A stretch of DNA of 64,000 nt from CANJXF01 sp043775015 (GCA_043775015.1 JAYVSV010000047.1:62001-126000), one strand, 5' to 3'. Shown: positions 26,244 through 35,084, counted from the first letter of the stretch. Numbers and translations: made by a program. Notes: generated by a model from the sequence alone, not told the origin.

Positions 26244-27448
26244 GATTCTTTGCCACCATTCGAATTGCGCTGCGCGCCTTGCGCCGAAACAAGCTGCGCA
26301 CTTTTTTGACGATGCTTGGAATGATCATTGGCGTTACCGCAGTGATCGCAATGGTGAGCATTGGCAACGGCGCGAAGTCACAAGTCGAAGGGCAAATCGC
26401 GAGTCTCGGCCAAAATGTTTTGTCGGTATTTCCGGGCAGCATGAGTTCCGGTGGAGCGCGTGGCGGTTGGGGTTCGGCCAGCACCTTGACGCCAGATGAG
26501 GCGGAACTGATCGCGCGCGAAGTTCCCGGGGTCGTTGCAGTCAGCGGTGAAGTGCGCGATCGCCAGCAGGTCATGGCCAACGGCCTGAATTGGAATACGT
26601 CGGTGCAAGGCGAGTCGCCGGATTACTTGAGCATTCGTGCGTGGGGTCTCGCAGAAGGAACGATGTTTACGGAAGCCGATGTTCGCAGCGCGGGCAAAGT
26701 TGCGGTGATTGGAAAAACAGTTGCGGACCAGCTTTTCGCTGGAAACGATCCCGTTGGCGAAACGATTCGCGTTCGCAATATTCCATTTAAAATTGTTGGC
26801 GTTCTTACTTCGAAGGGAGTCAGTTTTTTCGGATCGGATCAGGACGACACCGTGATTATTCCCAACACCAGCGCGATGCGGCGGGTGATGGGGCGACAAT
26901 ATTTGAGCGCGATTTTGATTCAAGCGTCCGCTCCCAGTGAGATGACACGTATTCAAACTGAAGTAGCGAATTTATTGCAGCAAAGACGCAGTGGACGTGA
27001 ACCCGATTTCACCGTGCGCAGCCAATTGGAATTAGCGGAAGCAGCCACCGCCACGTCGCGAACGATGACGGCGTTGTTGGGCGGGATTGCCTGCGTCTCG
27101 CTCCTAGTTGGCGGGATCGGCATCATGAACATCATGCTCGTCAGCGTGACCGAGCGAACTCGCGAAATCGGAATTCGCATGGCGGTCGGCGCGAAGGGAA
27201 AAGATATTCTCCTGCAGTTTTTGATTGAAGCCGTGATGCTGAGCGTGATCGGGGGCGTGATTGGAATTGTTCTTGGCGTTGGAATTTCCAAATTCCTGGC
27301 GATCAAGATGAATTGGCCGGCGCTCACTTCACTCACTTCGATTCTCGTCGCCTTCGTATTCAGCGCGGCGGTCGGGATTTTCTTCGGTTTTTATCCCGCG
27401 CGAAAAGCATCGAGCCTCGATCCAATTGAAGCGCTCCGTTACGAATAA
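26240..27448 (+). CDS. MacB-like ABC transporter permease (FtsX domain)
   Basis: A 402-residue permease with the MacB topology. There is one N-terminal transmembrane helix (TFLTMLGMIIGVTAVIAMVS), a large periplasmic MacB_PCD domain (about residues 45-250), and three C-terminal helices with the FtsX signature GIGIMNIMLVSVTERTREIG. It forms the membrane part of the exporter encoded by this operon. The Gly/Ser-rich stretch SMSSGGARGGWGS near residue 70 is usual for the family. A hairpin follows directly after the stop. Confidence 0.93.
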   Translation: MRFFATIRIALRALRRNKLRTFLTMLGMIIGVTAVIAMVSIGNGAKSQVEGQIASLGQNVLSVFPGSMSSGGARGGWGSASTLTPDEAELIAREVPGVVAVSGEVRDRQQVMANGLNWNTSVQGESPDYLSIRAWGLAEGTMFTEADVRSAGKVAVIGKTVADQLFAGNDPVGETIRVRNIPFKIVGVLTSKGVSFFGSDQDDTVIIPNTSAMRRVMGRQYLSAILIQASAPSEMTRIQTEVANLLQQRRSGREPDFTVRSQLELAEAATATSRTMTALLGGIACVSLLVGGIGIMNIMLVSVTERTREIGIRMAVGAKGKDILLQFLIEAVMLSVIGGVIGIVLGVGISKFLAIKMNWPALTSLTSILVAFVFSAAVGIFFGFYPARKASSLDPIEALRYE

Positions 27449-27489
27449 AAAAACGAAAAGGAGAAACATCGCTCCTTTAGTTTTCGTTT
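27449..27489. terminator. Bidirectional hairpin terminator between convergent genes
   Basis: Left arm aaaacgaaaaggag, eight-base loop, right arm ctcc-ttt-agttttcgttt with a small bulge; A-rich and T-rich flanks serve both directions. It lies 1 bp after the exporter operon stop and about 115 bp from the stop of the convergent beta-helix gene. Confidence 0.65.
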
Positions 27490-27603
27490 GGATGAGCCGT
27501 TTCGCATCCCAGCTTCCGCATTTCTGCCATACGGCCAAAGCCAGAAAGCCGCACTGATCTAATTTCAGGTTCTGCTTCTTACGAAGCCGCGTCTCGGTGA
27601 AAG

Positions 27604-28974
27604 TTATTGCGCGCGCAGCCGGAAATATTTCTGTCCGCCTGTCGTATCGCTGGTGACGTTGAGTTGACTCCCTGCGACGACCGCACCTGGGACCGTGACC
27701 CAAGTGTTCAAGTTCAAGTTGGTCAGGGATTCGACAGAAAAATCTCCATAATACGCCGGCCACGAGAGGAGAACGGTGTTCTCCGACGAGCGCTGAAGGT
27801 TGAGCGTTGGCACACCCAGTTCAAACGCGCCGACGTCACTGCCGTCGCCGCCGGACGCGTTGCTGATCAACGGAAAATCGAACGGACGTGGCGCACCGCG
27901 CTGGTCGGTGAGCGTGCCGAAGCTGCTGGCTTTGCCTCGGTCGATGGCAGGACTGCCCGCCAGAGGAGCGACGGTGAAGGTTGGGCCGCCGTTGTCTCGC
28001 AGCGGACCAAGCAACGGATTGATGGGTGTATTCGTATTGCCGAGTTGGTCGGTAGATGGAATCCAACCGCTGCTGTCATTGGTCGTTCCGATCAGGTTGT
28101 ACGCGCCGGAAATAAATGTTCCTCTCGCGTCCCGCCCACCCGCCGAGGCCGAATTGTCGGCGAGAATCGTGTTGTGAACCGTCGTTGATGCCGTGCCGAA
28201 ATTCTCGATCGCTCCTCCGAAGACGGCGGTGTTTCCAGTAAAGGTGCAATTCGAGATTCCCACAATTGGATAGAGCATCAACGCGCCGCCGAAAGTTGCG
28301 CTGTTCGAGTAGAAAGTGGAATTATTGAACACAGCGGTGGCGGCTGGATTGACGGTGACGGCTCCGCCTCGGATGCTGCTGGTGTTGTAGCTAAACGTGC
28401 ATGAGTTGGCGCTTAACGTTCCGTTCGTTTGGAATATAGCGCCCCCATCGTTTGTGCCGCGGTTGCGGGAGATAGTGCATTGTGTCAGAGACAAAACGCC
28501 TGCTGCCGCGATACCGCCACCCTGGAGATTGGAAAAATTATTGGTGATTGCGCTGAGGCTCAGGTTGAGCGTTCCCGAATCCTGAAGAATTGCTCCACCC
28601 GGCGCGCCGGTTCCTTCGACCAGCGTCAGCCCCGAAATACTGGCCACGGCATTGTTGGTGAAGTGAAAAATGCGGCCGGCGTTGTTGCCGCTGAGCGTGA
28701 GAATTTTGTCGCCCGGCCCAGAAACACCCACTCCCCTGGTCACCAGCAATTCGCCGCTCAACAAGGTGATTTTTCCAACGACATTAGTTGCGAACGCGAT
28801 GGTGTTGCCGCCACTCGAAGCATTGTTATCGAGAATCGCCTGCCGCAAAGAACCGGCTCCGCTGTCGCTCGTGTTATTCACGGTCAACGTTGCCGCCGCC
28901 GCTGGATTTATAAAAAAAACCGTGGCGCACAATGCCAGGACGCCCTGCCATAGATTGAAATTTTTTATATTCAT
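27604..28974 (-). CDS. Secreted right-handed beta-helix protein (choice-of-anchor Q type)
   Basis: A 456-residue exported protein. A signal peptide (GVLALCATVFFINPAAAA) is followed by VNNTSDSGAGSLRQAI, the usual opening of this family. Then come repeated short beta-helix coils of the type NCTFSxNxxxxxGGAI, and DNSASAGGRDARG and GPLRDNGGPTFTVAPLAGSP near the end, a typical choice-of-anchor Q block. The last 60 residues (FSVESLTNLNLNTW to KYFRLRAQ) resemble the C-termini of two other secreted proteins in this window. The start at 28974 was chosen for the signal peptide and GGAGA 5 bases upstream; the longer frame to 29175 is unlikely. Probably a surface protein or polysaccharide-binding protein. 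Confidence 0.88.
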   Translation of the reverse strand: MNIKNFNLWQGVLALCATVFFINPAAAATLTVNNTSDSGAGSLRQAILDNNASSGGNTIAFATNVVGKITLLSGELLVTRGVGVSGPGDKILTLSGNNAGRIFHFTNNAVASISGLTLVEGTGAPGGAILQDSGTLNLSLSAITNNFSNLQGGGIAAAGVLSLTQCTISRNRGTNDGGAIFQTNGTLSANSCTFSYNTSSIRGGAVTVNPAATAVFNNSTFYSNSATFGGALMLYPIVGISNCTFTGNTAVFGGAIENFGTASTTVHNTILADNSASAGGRDARGTFISGAYNLIGTTNDSSGWIPSTDQLGNTNTPINPLLGPLRDNGGPTFTVAPLAGSPAIDRGKASSFGTLTDQRGAPRPFDFPLISNASGGDGSDVGAFELGVPTLNLQRSSENTVLLSWPAYYGDFSVESLTNLNLNTWVTVPGAVVAGSQLNVTSDTTGGQKYFRLRAQ

Positions 28975-29154
28975 GGATGTCTCCGTTTTTTGATTTAATC
29001 GCGTTCCAGTTTTTTGTTTGAGGTCTGTTTGCTGGTGAACTCGCCCGACCGTCGCGCAGTTCGCATTTAAAAGCGAGCTTGTTTTCCAGTTTTCAGAGAG
29101 GGCGAACCTTTTAGAGGAACCGTTTCCGGAAACCGCCGGAGGTAAGCACGACAC

Positions 29155-29185
29155 AGCCGAAATCGCGCTTGCCACGATTTCGGCT
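29155..29185. terminator. Hairpin after the isomerase gene, possible terminator
   Basis: A perfect 11-bp stem (agccgaaatcg / cgatttcggct) with a 9-base loop starts 27 bp beyond the stop of the minus-strand isomerase-like gene. No T-run follows, so intrinsic termination is uncertain. Confidence 0.45.
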
Positions 29186-29211
29186 GGTCAGAGTTGATAA
29201 ACTGTCGATTT

Positions 29212-30243
29212 CTACGCTCCCATTCCATCTTCAAACGATCCTTCTGCAATCGGGAAACAAAGATTGTCGCGCACGAACTGAATCGCATTCGTGCTCGTGG
29301 CATCGAGATCGCGATAGGCGCTTTCAGCTTCGACGACGAGCGGCGCGGTCTGCGTGCCCATCACCTGGCGATAGCGTTGCGGGTAGCCGCATTGGATCAT
29401 CAACTCGGCATAGCGTGTCATGTTCAAATCGCCGGAGGGAATGTCGCAGAATTGCATGCCGCGCTTCTGCCAGTTCGGTTCCATCATGCGGACCGGGACG
29501 CCGCGACGGATGGTGAAATTTTTCACGTGGCAGCCGTAAATGCGCGGCGCGACTTTCAAAAAGCGCGTTTCAAAATCTTCGCCTTCCCAGCAGTGCGACG
29601 GATCGGCGTTGACGCCTAGACATTTGTCGCCGTCGCAAATGTTCACGAGCATGTTGAAATCATCCGCAGTCATCGCTGCCGTGCCGCCGTGAATTTCATG
29701 GGCGAGAATGAGGCCAAGCTTGTTCGCGCGTTCGCGGAGTTTTGCGGTTTTTTTCACAAAACGTTCTTTGCCCCTCTCGATCAAATCGTAATCGCCGCCT
29801 TTCCAGAATCCCCACGGATAGCCCGTCGCCAATTCCCAACCGAACGCCACGCCCCAAAACATCGGCACAATTTTCACGCCGAGGTTTGCGCAAAGATTCA
29901 TCAACCGCGCGAGATGCTCCTCACACCACATTTCGATGGCGGTGGAAGATTTTCTGGCGATGTCGGGCGGAAGGAACGGACGAATCGTCGGGCTGTTGGT
30001 CCATGCCGTCGTGTGGACCCAAAACGGGCAGTGGCATGAAATTCCGTCGAGCAACATCTCGCGTTCGGCAAAAAGATCTTTGATCTGCTGGGCGGATTTA
30101 AAACGTTTGCCGTCCTGGAGCATGAAGCTGGAAGGCTGCGCTCCGGTCGCGCCGGAAGCCTTTGCGTAGTCGAGAAATTCGGCAAGGGTTTTGTTGCCGT
30201 GTTGCGCGCCTTCAATGCTGGGATGGAATAGAGGTTGTGCCAT
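29212..30243 (-). CDS. Sugar phosphate isomerase/epimerase-like TIM-barrel protein
   Basis: A 343-residue cytoplasmic protein of the xylose-isomerase-like TIM-barrel superfamily. Metal-binding residues are suggested by LILAHEIHGGTAAM (E and H), VNADPSHCWEGED (D-x-x-H), CHVKNFTI and VVEAESAYRD (terminal E). Members isomerise or epimerise sugars and inositols and are abundant in organisms that break down complex carbohydrates. Start at 30243 (MAQPLFHPSIEG); the frame also extends to 30354 without family similarity. The neighbours on both sides encode secreted proteins. Substrate unknown. Confidence 0.85.
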   Translation of the reverse strand: MAQPLFHPSIEGAQHGNKTLAEFLDYAKASGATGAQPSSFMLQDGKRFKSAQQIKDLFAEREMLLDGISCHCPFWVHTTAWTNSPTIRPFLPPDIARKSSTAIEMWCEEHLARLMNLCANLGVKIVPMFWGVAFGWELATGYPWGFWKGGDYDLIERGKERFVKKTAKLRERANKLGLILAHEIHGGTAAMTADDFNMLVNICDGDKCLGVNADPSHCWEGEDFETRFLKVAPRIYGCHVKNFTIRRGVPVRMMEPNWQKRGMQFCDIPSGDLNMTRYAELMIQCGYPQRYRQVMGTQTAPLVVEAESAYRDLDATSTNAIQFVRDNLCFPIAEGSFEDGMGA

Positions 30244-30414
30244 AATTTTTAATGAGTTGAGTTGTTGGCGTTGAGCATTAACGAGGTCGCGGGCGGATTG
30301 CAACGGGAAATCTGCGGGAAATCTGCGTCGATTCGACTCCGCCAAATCCGTCAACGCAAACGACTCCCGTTATCGCTCTAGCCGCGTGAACTTCGTTCTG
30401 CTACAATTTTATTT

Positions 30415-33400
30415 GTGAAATCAATCAAAACGTCCGTTCTCTTCGCGATTCTGCGGACGTGGATTTTATTTTTAGTATTGATGTCCTCTCCGGTGTTGAC
30501 CGCGCAGACGGGTTCGGTCGTCACCGTCAATGCCGACCATGCGCTCGTGATCAATGGGCAAAAAAAACTCCCAATTGGATTTTCACCCGGCCCGCCCACG
30601 AACGGAAAAACACCCACGGGTGATGACGCGCTGGATGAGTTTCGCGGTGCTGGCGCACTCCTGTTCCGCATGATGCAGACGAGTGATTGGAACAGCCAGA
30701 TGATCGCCGACCAGCAAGCCGCCCTTGATTGGGCCTCCCAGCATGGGATGTATGTGTGGGTCAACTTGCGGGAGCTTTCAAAATTTTCGGCCACCGATAC
30801 CAATACTCCGGCGAGCCTTCGCAATATCATTAACACGTTCAAGAATCATCCTGCGGTGGGCTTGTGGAAAAATTTTGATGAAGCGTGGTGGGGCGGGGTT
30901 TCGGAGGCGGATCTCCAACGCGGTTACGAGGTGATCAAGCAGGAAGACCCGAACCATCCCGTCGTGCAAACCCACGCGCCGCGCGGGACTTTGACGGATC
31001 TTCAGCCCTACGATGCGGCGACGGACATTCTCGCACTTGATATTTATCCGGTTGGCGTCCCGCCGGGCGCGAACTCGCTGCTCGCCAACAAGGAAATCAG
31101 CATGGTAGGGGACTATGCTCAATTCCTCGACCAAGTAGGGAACGGACAAAAGCAATTCTGGATGATTGAGCAAATTGCGTGGAGTGGCGTGACGCCTCCG
31201 AACAAGACGTTGGTTTTCCCGACGTTCACGCAATCGCGCTACATGGCCTATCAAGCCATTATTAATGGAGCGCGCGGCTTGATGTTTTTTGGCGGCAACA
31301 TCGCCGCGACGCTGAATGCCCAGGACGCACCGCTTGGGTGGAACTGGACTTTTTGGAACAACGTCCTCAAACCAGTGGTTCAACAAATAGGCGACAACAG
31401 TCCGCTCGCCGATGCGTTGGTTGCGCCAGCTTCCACGCTGCCGATTACGATGAGCGGAACGACTGTTCCCGATTTGGAGTTTTGTGTCCGCGAAGCGGCT
31501 CCTTATTTTTATATCATCGCTAGCAAACGCGAAGGGACGACAACCAATGTAACGTTCAGTGGTCTGCCCACATTAGCGGGTACCGGAGAAGTGCTTTACG
31601 AATCTTCCCGGACGGTCACTGTGCAAAACGGCCAGTTCACCGATTCATTCGCGCCCTTCGATGTTCACGTTTATCGTTTCACACCCACCAATCAAAGTCC
31701 CTTCATTTCCTCCCAGCCGCAAAGTCGCACGAACTATTCTGGAACCACTGCAACCTTCAACGTCACGGCGGGCGGCACCGCACCGTTCGCTTACCAATGG
31801 AGAAAGAACGGTTTAAATTTGTTGAATGGTGGGAATGTTTCAGGTGCGACAACGTCCGGTTTAATTTTATCCAGCGTGACCCAATCCGATGCTGCAAGCT
31901 ATGAAGTAGTTGTCACTGGTTTGGGCAGTTTGACGAGTGCTCCTCCTGCGGTTCTAACGGTAATTACTAACCAAAGCCCTATCATCAACTTCCAACCACA
32001 AAGTCAGACCAACATCCTCGGTTCAACCGTGATCTTCAATGTGACGGCGGTCGGCAGCGGCCCTCTTTACTATCATTGGAGAAAGAACAATTTAAATCTG
32101 ACGGATGGTGGCAACGTTTCCGGCGCGTCATCTCCGAGTTTAACTTTGTCCAGCGTGTCGCAATCCGATGCTGCCGGCTACGATGTGGTCGTGACTGGCT
32201 TCGGTAGTTTGGCAAGTGTTCCAGTAACTTTGACGGTGATTACCAACCAAAGTCCCAACATCACTGCCCAGCCGCAAAGCCGGACAAACTCCCCGGGGAC
32301 AACTGCTACTTTCAGCGTGACCGCAGGCGGCACGGCTCCACTCTACTACCAATGGTATAAGAACGGCGTTGATCTTTCGGATGGCGGAGGTATTTCCGGC
32401 GCGACAACACCTTCACTAACTTTGACCGGAGTGACGTCCGCCAATGCGGGCACTTACAACGTGGTGGTTTACAATGCGGGAGACTCCCAGTTTAGTTCTA
32501 ACGCCACGCTGACGGTTATTTATCCGATGCCTTATTACGATCCGTTCAATTACGGAGCGGGACTGAATCTCGGGGGCCAGATCAACGGGAATTATCTTAC
32601 CTGGTCGGACATTGGCACCTCGACGGCGGGACCATACGTTACTGTGCAAGCTGCTAGTCTCTCGGTATCTGGTTTGAAGCCTTCGACCGGTAACAGCATT
32701 CGATTCGGCGGGCTGGGCAAGAGCGCGCGCTTTTCTTTTCCGTCAGGAAACCCCGTCACGAGCGGAACACTTTATTATTCGTTTGCCTTGCAGGTGCTCG
32801 ACACCAATGGGTTGGCCTCATCAGGAATATTTATTGGCGGATTCAATAACTCCGTTGGCACACAAACGAACCAGCCGACGGTCATCGGAACACGCGTTTA
32901 TCTTCGTTCGACTGCGAACGGATACAACCTTGGAGTTGCCAAATCTTCCTCGACCGCCAGCGATTGGGTCTGGGACTCGCGCAATTTCACAACGAATGAA
33001 ATGGTGTTTATCGTCGGCAGCTACACGTTCGGCACAGCTACATCGAGCGATGACATTTCAAAAATGTGGATCAATCCCAACCCCACCAATTTTTCTGCGG
33101 CGGTGGAACCGACAACGACACTCGTTACCGCCAGCGGTTCAGACATTTCATCCAGTCAGATCGCGAGTTTTATTTTTGTGCAACGCTCCACCACCGAGCC
33201 TGCCGTCATGCTGGCTGACGAATTACGCATTGGCAGAACGTGGGCAGACGTGACCCCGGTTTTATCGCCGACGCTGACTGATTTCGTAAAGCTCGGCCCC
33301 GGGACGTTTCAATTTTTCTACACCAACAGCAGCGTTCAAAGTTACAGCGTCTATGCTTCCACGAACCTGCTGAACTGGACATCCATTGGCACAGCCACGC

Positions 33401-33480
33401 AAATCTCACCCGGCCTGTTTCGCTTCACCGACGCCGCCGCGAATTCCTCGCAGCGCTTCTACCAACTGCGCTCGCCGTAA
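30415..33480 (+). CDS. Secreted TIM-barrel glycosidase-like protein with three Ig-like repeats
   Basis: A 1,021-residue exported protein starting at a GTG, with a signal peptide (about residues 8-30). Residues 35-330 look like a glycoside hydrolase-type TIM barrel (FSPGPPTNGKTP, GMYVWVNLRELSKF, PAVGLWKNFDEAWWGGVSEA, QFWMIEQIAWSGV), but I cannot name the GH family. The pair of acidic residues in the DE of NFDEAWW and the E of MIEQ could be catalytic. Three Ig-like domains of 92-93 residues follow from about residue 426, then a beta-sandwich domain (about 700-965) and a C-terminal module ending in FYQLRSP shared with other secreted proteins in the window. Probably a surface or extracellular polysaccharide enzyme. 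Confidence 0.85.
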   Translation: MKSIKTSVLFAILRTWILFLVLMSSPVLTAQTGSVVTVNADHALVINGQKKLPIGFSPGPPTNGKTPTGDDALDEFRGAGALLFRMMQTSDWNSQMIADQQAALDWASQHGMYVWVNLRELSKFSATDTNTPASLRNIINTFKNHPAVGLWKNFDEAWWGGVSEADLQRGYEVIKQEDPNHPVVQTHAPRGTLTDLQPYDAATDILALDIYPVGVPPGANSLLANKEISMVGDYAQFLDQVGNGQKQFWMIEQIAWSGVTPPNKTLVFPTFTQSRYMAYQAIINGARGLMFFGGNIAATLNAQDAPLGWNWTFWNNVLKPVVQQIGDNSPLADALVAPASTLPITMSGTTVPDLEFCVREAAPYFYIIASKREGTTTNVTFSGLPTLAGTGEVLYESSRTVTVQNGQFTDSFAPFDVHVYRFTPTNQSPFISSQPQSRTNYSGTTATFNVTAGGTAPFAYQWRKNGLNLLNGGNVSGATTSGLILSSVTQSDAASYEVVVTGLGSLTSAPPAVLTVITNQSPIINFQPQSQTNILGSTVIFNVTAVGSGPLYYHWRKNNLNLTDGGNVSGASSPSLTLSSVSQSDAAGYDVVVTGFGSLASVPVTLTVITNQSPNITAQPQSRTNSPGTTATFSVTAGGTAPLYYQWYKNGVDLSDGGGISGATTPSLTLTGVTSANAGTYNVVVYNAGDSQFSSNATLTVIYPMPYYDPFNYGAGLNLGGQINGNYLTWSDIGTSTAGPYVTVQAASLSVSGLKPSTGNSIRFGGLGKSARFSFPSGNPVTSGTLYYSFALQVLDTNGLASSGIFIGGFNNSVGTQTNQPTVIGTRVYLRSTANGYNLGVAKSSSTASDWVWDSRNFTTNEMVFIVGSYTFGTATSSDDISKMWINPNPTNFSAAVEPTTTLVTASGSDISSSQIASFIFVQRSTTEPAVMLADELRIGRTWADVTPVLSPTLTDFVKLGPGTFQFFYTNSSVQSYSVYASTNLLNWTSIGTATQISPGLFRFTDAAANSSQRFYQLRSP
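31690..32520 (+). repeat. Three tandem Ig-like domain repeats (about 276-279 bp each)
   Basis: Units begin at 31690, 31969 and 32245 with NQSPxIxxQPQSxTN, then YQWxKNGxxLxxGGxxSGAxxxxLxLxxV and end YxVVVxxxGSxxSxxxxLTVI. They are internal repeats of the TIM-barrel protein gene; equal spacing suggests tandem duplication. Confidence 0.9.
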
Positions 33481-33522
33481 ATTCCCTTTGCGACCTTCGC
33501 GCCTTTGCGTGAGAATTTCGCA

Positions 33523-34386
33523 ATGGCAATTTTTTACGACACACACGCGCATCTCGATTATCCCGAGTTCGAAAAAGATTTTCCGCAAATCCTCGAACGC
33601 GCTCACGCCGCTGGCATCACAAAAATGATTTCCATCGGCACCGATTTGGAAAGCAGCGCGCGGGCGATTGCGCTGGCGGAAAAATATGATTCCATTTACG
33701 CCGTCGTCGGCTGGCATCCGACGAATGTGCTCGAAGCGCCGGACGATATTCGCGAACCGTTGCGCAGATTGGCCTCGCACCCGAAAGTCGTCGCGATCGG
33801 TGAAACCGGTTTGGATTACTATCGTTTGCCCAGTCAGAGCGGCGCGCACGGAGTGACGCGCCCTACCACGACGACTGAGGTAGGGCGCGTCACTCCGTGC
33901 GCGCCGTCTGCGGAAGATGAAAACTACAAACGCAAACAAGCCGAAATCTTCCGCCAACAAATGGAAGTCGCCGCCGAATTTGGATTGAACTGCGTGGTTC
34001 ACCAGCGCGATGCGCTCGAAGACACGATCACGCAAATGCAACCGTTCGTCGGACGTGTGCGCGGCGTTTTCCATTGTTTCGCGAATGACGCTGCCGCCAT
34101 GCAACGCATCATCGCGATGGGTTCGCTCGTGAGTTTCACCGGCATTTTGACTTTCAAGAACGGTCAAAACATCCGCGACACCCTCGCCGCCACGCCGCTC
34201 GATCAATTCATGCTGGAAACCGATTGCCCGTATCTCGCGCCGATTCCGTATCGCGGCAAACGTTGTGAGCCGGCTTACGTGAAAGAAATTTCCGAAGTCG
34301 CCGCGCAGGTGAAAAACTGTTCGTTGGAGGAATTAAGCAAAGCGACATGCGCGACGGCGCGGGAGTTTTTTAGGAAAATATTTTGA
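33523..34386 (+). CDS. tatD: TatD family metal-dependent DNase/hydrolase
   Basis: A 287-residue TatD. Metal ligands are visible in DTHAHLD (H-x-H), GETGLDYY (Glu), the His of VVHQRDA, the His of GVFHCFAND and the Asp of LETDCPY. The family acts on DNA or RNA ends and in protein quality control. Start: the ATG at 33523 (MAIFYDTHAHLD) gives the family N-terminus; the frame runs back to a TTG at 33505. Oddities: about 22 residues encoded by a palindromic repeat are inserted in frame after GLDYYRLP (about residues 107-128), and the last 182 bp have a second copy downstream at 34875-35056, beyond the hicBA genes. Both features avoid the metal sites. Confidence 0.95.
   Translation: MAIFYDTHAHLDYPEFEKDFPQILERAHAAGITKMISIGTDLESSARAIALAEKYDSIYAVVGWHPTNVLEAPDDIREPLRRLASHPKVVAIGETGLDYYRLPSQSGAHGVTRPTTTTEVGRVTPCAPSAEDENYKRKQAEIFRQQMEVAAEFGLNCVVHQRDALEDTITQMQPFVGRVRGVFHCFANDAAAMQRIIAMGSLVSFTGILTFKNGQNIRDTLAATPLDQFMLETDCPYLAPIPYRGKRCEPAYVKEISEVAAQVKNCSLEELSKATCATAREFFRKIF
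33841..33905. repeat. 65-bp palindrome inserted in frame in tatD
   Basis: Perfect 26-bp arms (33841-33866 and 33880-33905, ggcgcgcacggagtgacgcg and complement) with a 13-base loop. It encodes GAHGVTRPT, then VGRVTPCAP, in a loop of TatD. The same arms form the intergenic element at 9356-9430. Confidence 0.92.
34205..34386 (+). repeat. Direct repeat copy A: tatD 3' end
   Basis: 182 bp forming the last 60 codons of tatD plus stop. It aligns without indels with 34875-35056 (offset 670 bp). Before the last two codons, 13 codons differ; 12 of the 13 differences are synonymous. Confidence 0.95.
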
Positions 34387-34390
34387 ATTA

Positions 34391-34611
34391 TCAGAGCAGC
34401 TTGATGAGATCGTCCGCCGTGATTTCGGTCTGCCGCAGAATGGCGCGAAGCGTGCCGCGATCGATTTGCCGATGATTGGGAACGACCGTTTGGGCAAATG
34501 ATTGTCGCGGCGCATAATGATGTGACTGCCGTGTTGTCGCCGGACGGTGAAACCCACTTTCTGAAGAGCGCGCACGAGATCGGCGCCGGAAACCTGCGGA
34601 AGCTTGCTCAT
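34391..34611 (-). pseudogene. hicA: HicA-like toxin, broken by a frameshift
   Basis: The N-terminal 35 residues in one frame (SGADLVRALQKVGFTVRRQH, GSHIIMRRDN) and the C-terminal part in another frame (FAQTVVPNH, then GTLRAILRQTEITADDLIKL) together give a normal HicA mRNA-interferase of about 73 residues. One base appears to have been lost near 34500, in the position of the proline of a RRDNPFAQ-type sequence. The catalytic His region GSH is retained in the first part. The unshifted frame reads on for 92 codons into unrelated sequence. The start overlaps hicB (ATGA). A real loss of toxin activity or a sequencing error are both possible. Confidence 0.85.
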
Positions 34612-34814
34612 ACCGCCACAAGGAGAGCATCGAAACGCTCCTTTGGCACGGGAAGCCCGTCGTCTTGCAGAGCCAGAACGTAACCTTCAATCGCCTCGCG
34701 AATATTGGCGATGGCAGCTTCCCGGCTTTCGCCCTGAGAGACGCAACCGGGAAGACTCGGACATTCCGCCACCCAAAAGCTATCTTCGCCGGGATAGATC
34801 ATGACCTGTCGCAT
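34608..34814 (-). CDS. hicB: HicB-like antitoxin
   Basis: A 68-residue HicB-type antitoxin with the partial RNase H-like fold: MIYPGEDSFWVAECPSLPGC then VSQGESREAAIANIREAIEG and YVLALQDDGLPVP. No C-terminal DNA-binding domain is visible, so it is the short form. It lies upstream of hicA on the minus strand and overlaps it by four bases. HicB normally neutralises HicA; here its partner is frameshifted, so it may be a leftover or act on other HicA toxins. A later ATG (MIYPG) could serve as the start. Confidence 0.9.
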   Translation of the reverse strand: MRQVMIYPGEDSFWVAECPSLPGCVSQGESREAAIANIREAIEGYVLALQDDGLPVPKERFDALLVAV

Positions 34815-34874
34815 GTGAAGAAAATAAGCGAGGCCACAGGAAAGCTCAACTTAAACAATTTGTTAGATGGTTGA

Positions 34875-35056
34875 AATTCATGCTGGAAACCGATTGCCCG
34901 TATCTCGCGCCGATTCCATATCGCGGCAAACGATGCGAACCGGCTTACGTGAAAGAAATTTCCGAAGTCGCCGCACAGGTGAAAAACTGTTCGCTGGAAG
35001 AATTAAGCAAAGCAACGTGCGCAACGGCACGGGAGCTTTTTAGAAAACTTTCCTGA
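34875..35056 (+). pseudogene. Direct repeat copy B: second tatD 3' end
   Basis: Encodes FMLETDCPYLAPIPYRGKRC onward to an in-frame stop, the C-terminal 60 residues of TatD, without the rest of the gene. The reading frame is intact and the difference from copy A is almost wholly synonymous apart from the last two codons. It is therefore not a freely drifting copy for most of its history. Its third positions are more often A (gca, gaa, cca) than in copy A. Confidence 0.92.
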
Positions 35057-35084
35057 TTTAAATTCGCTAGTGACCAAGGCCGAT

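Larger units (their letters stand above)
34387..35056. mobile_element. Candidate inserted segment carrying hicBA, bounded by tatD 3' ends
   Basis: The segment holds frameshifted hicA, intact hicB and a second tatD 3' end. Gene direction is opposite to tatD. No transposase, integrase or terminal inverted repeat is present. The boundary is defined only by the duplication, and the direction of the event (which copy is original) is unknown. Calling it mobile is inference. Confidence 0.4.

Noticed and set aside
33481..33522. Sequence cctttgcgaccttcgcgcctttgcg before tatD
   Set aside because: It resembles a short repeat seen in front of genes in several phyla, but only one clear copy lies here, so I did not call it.
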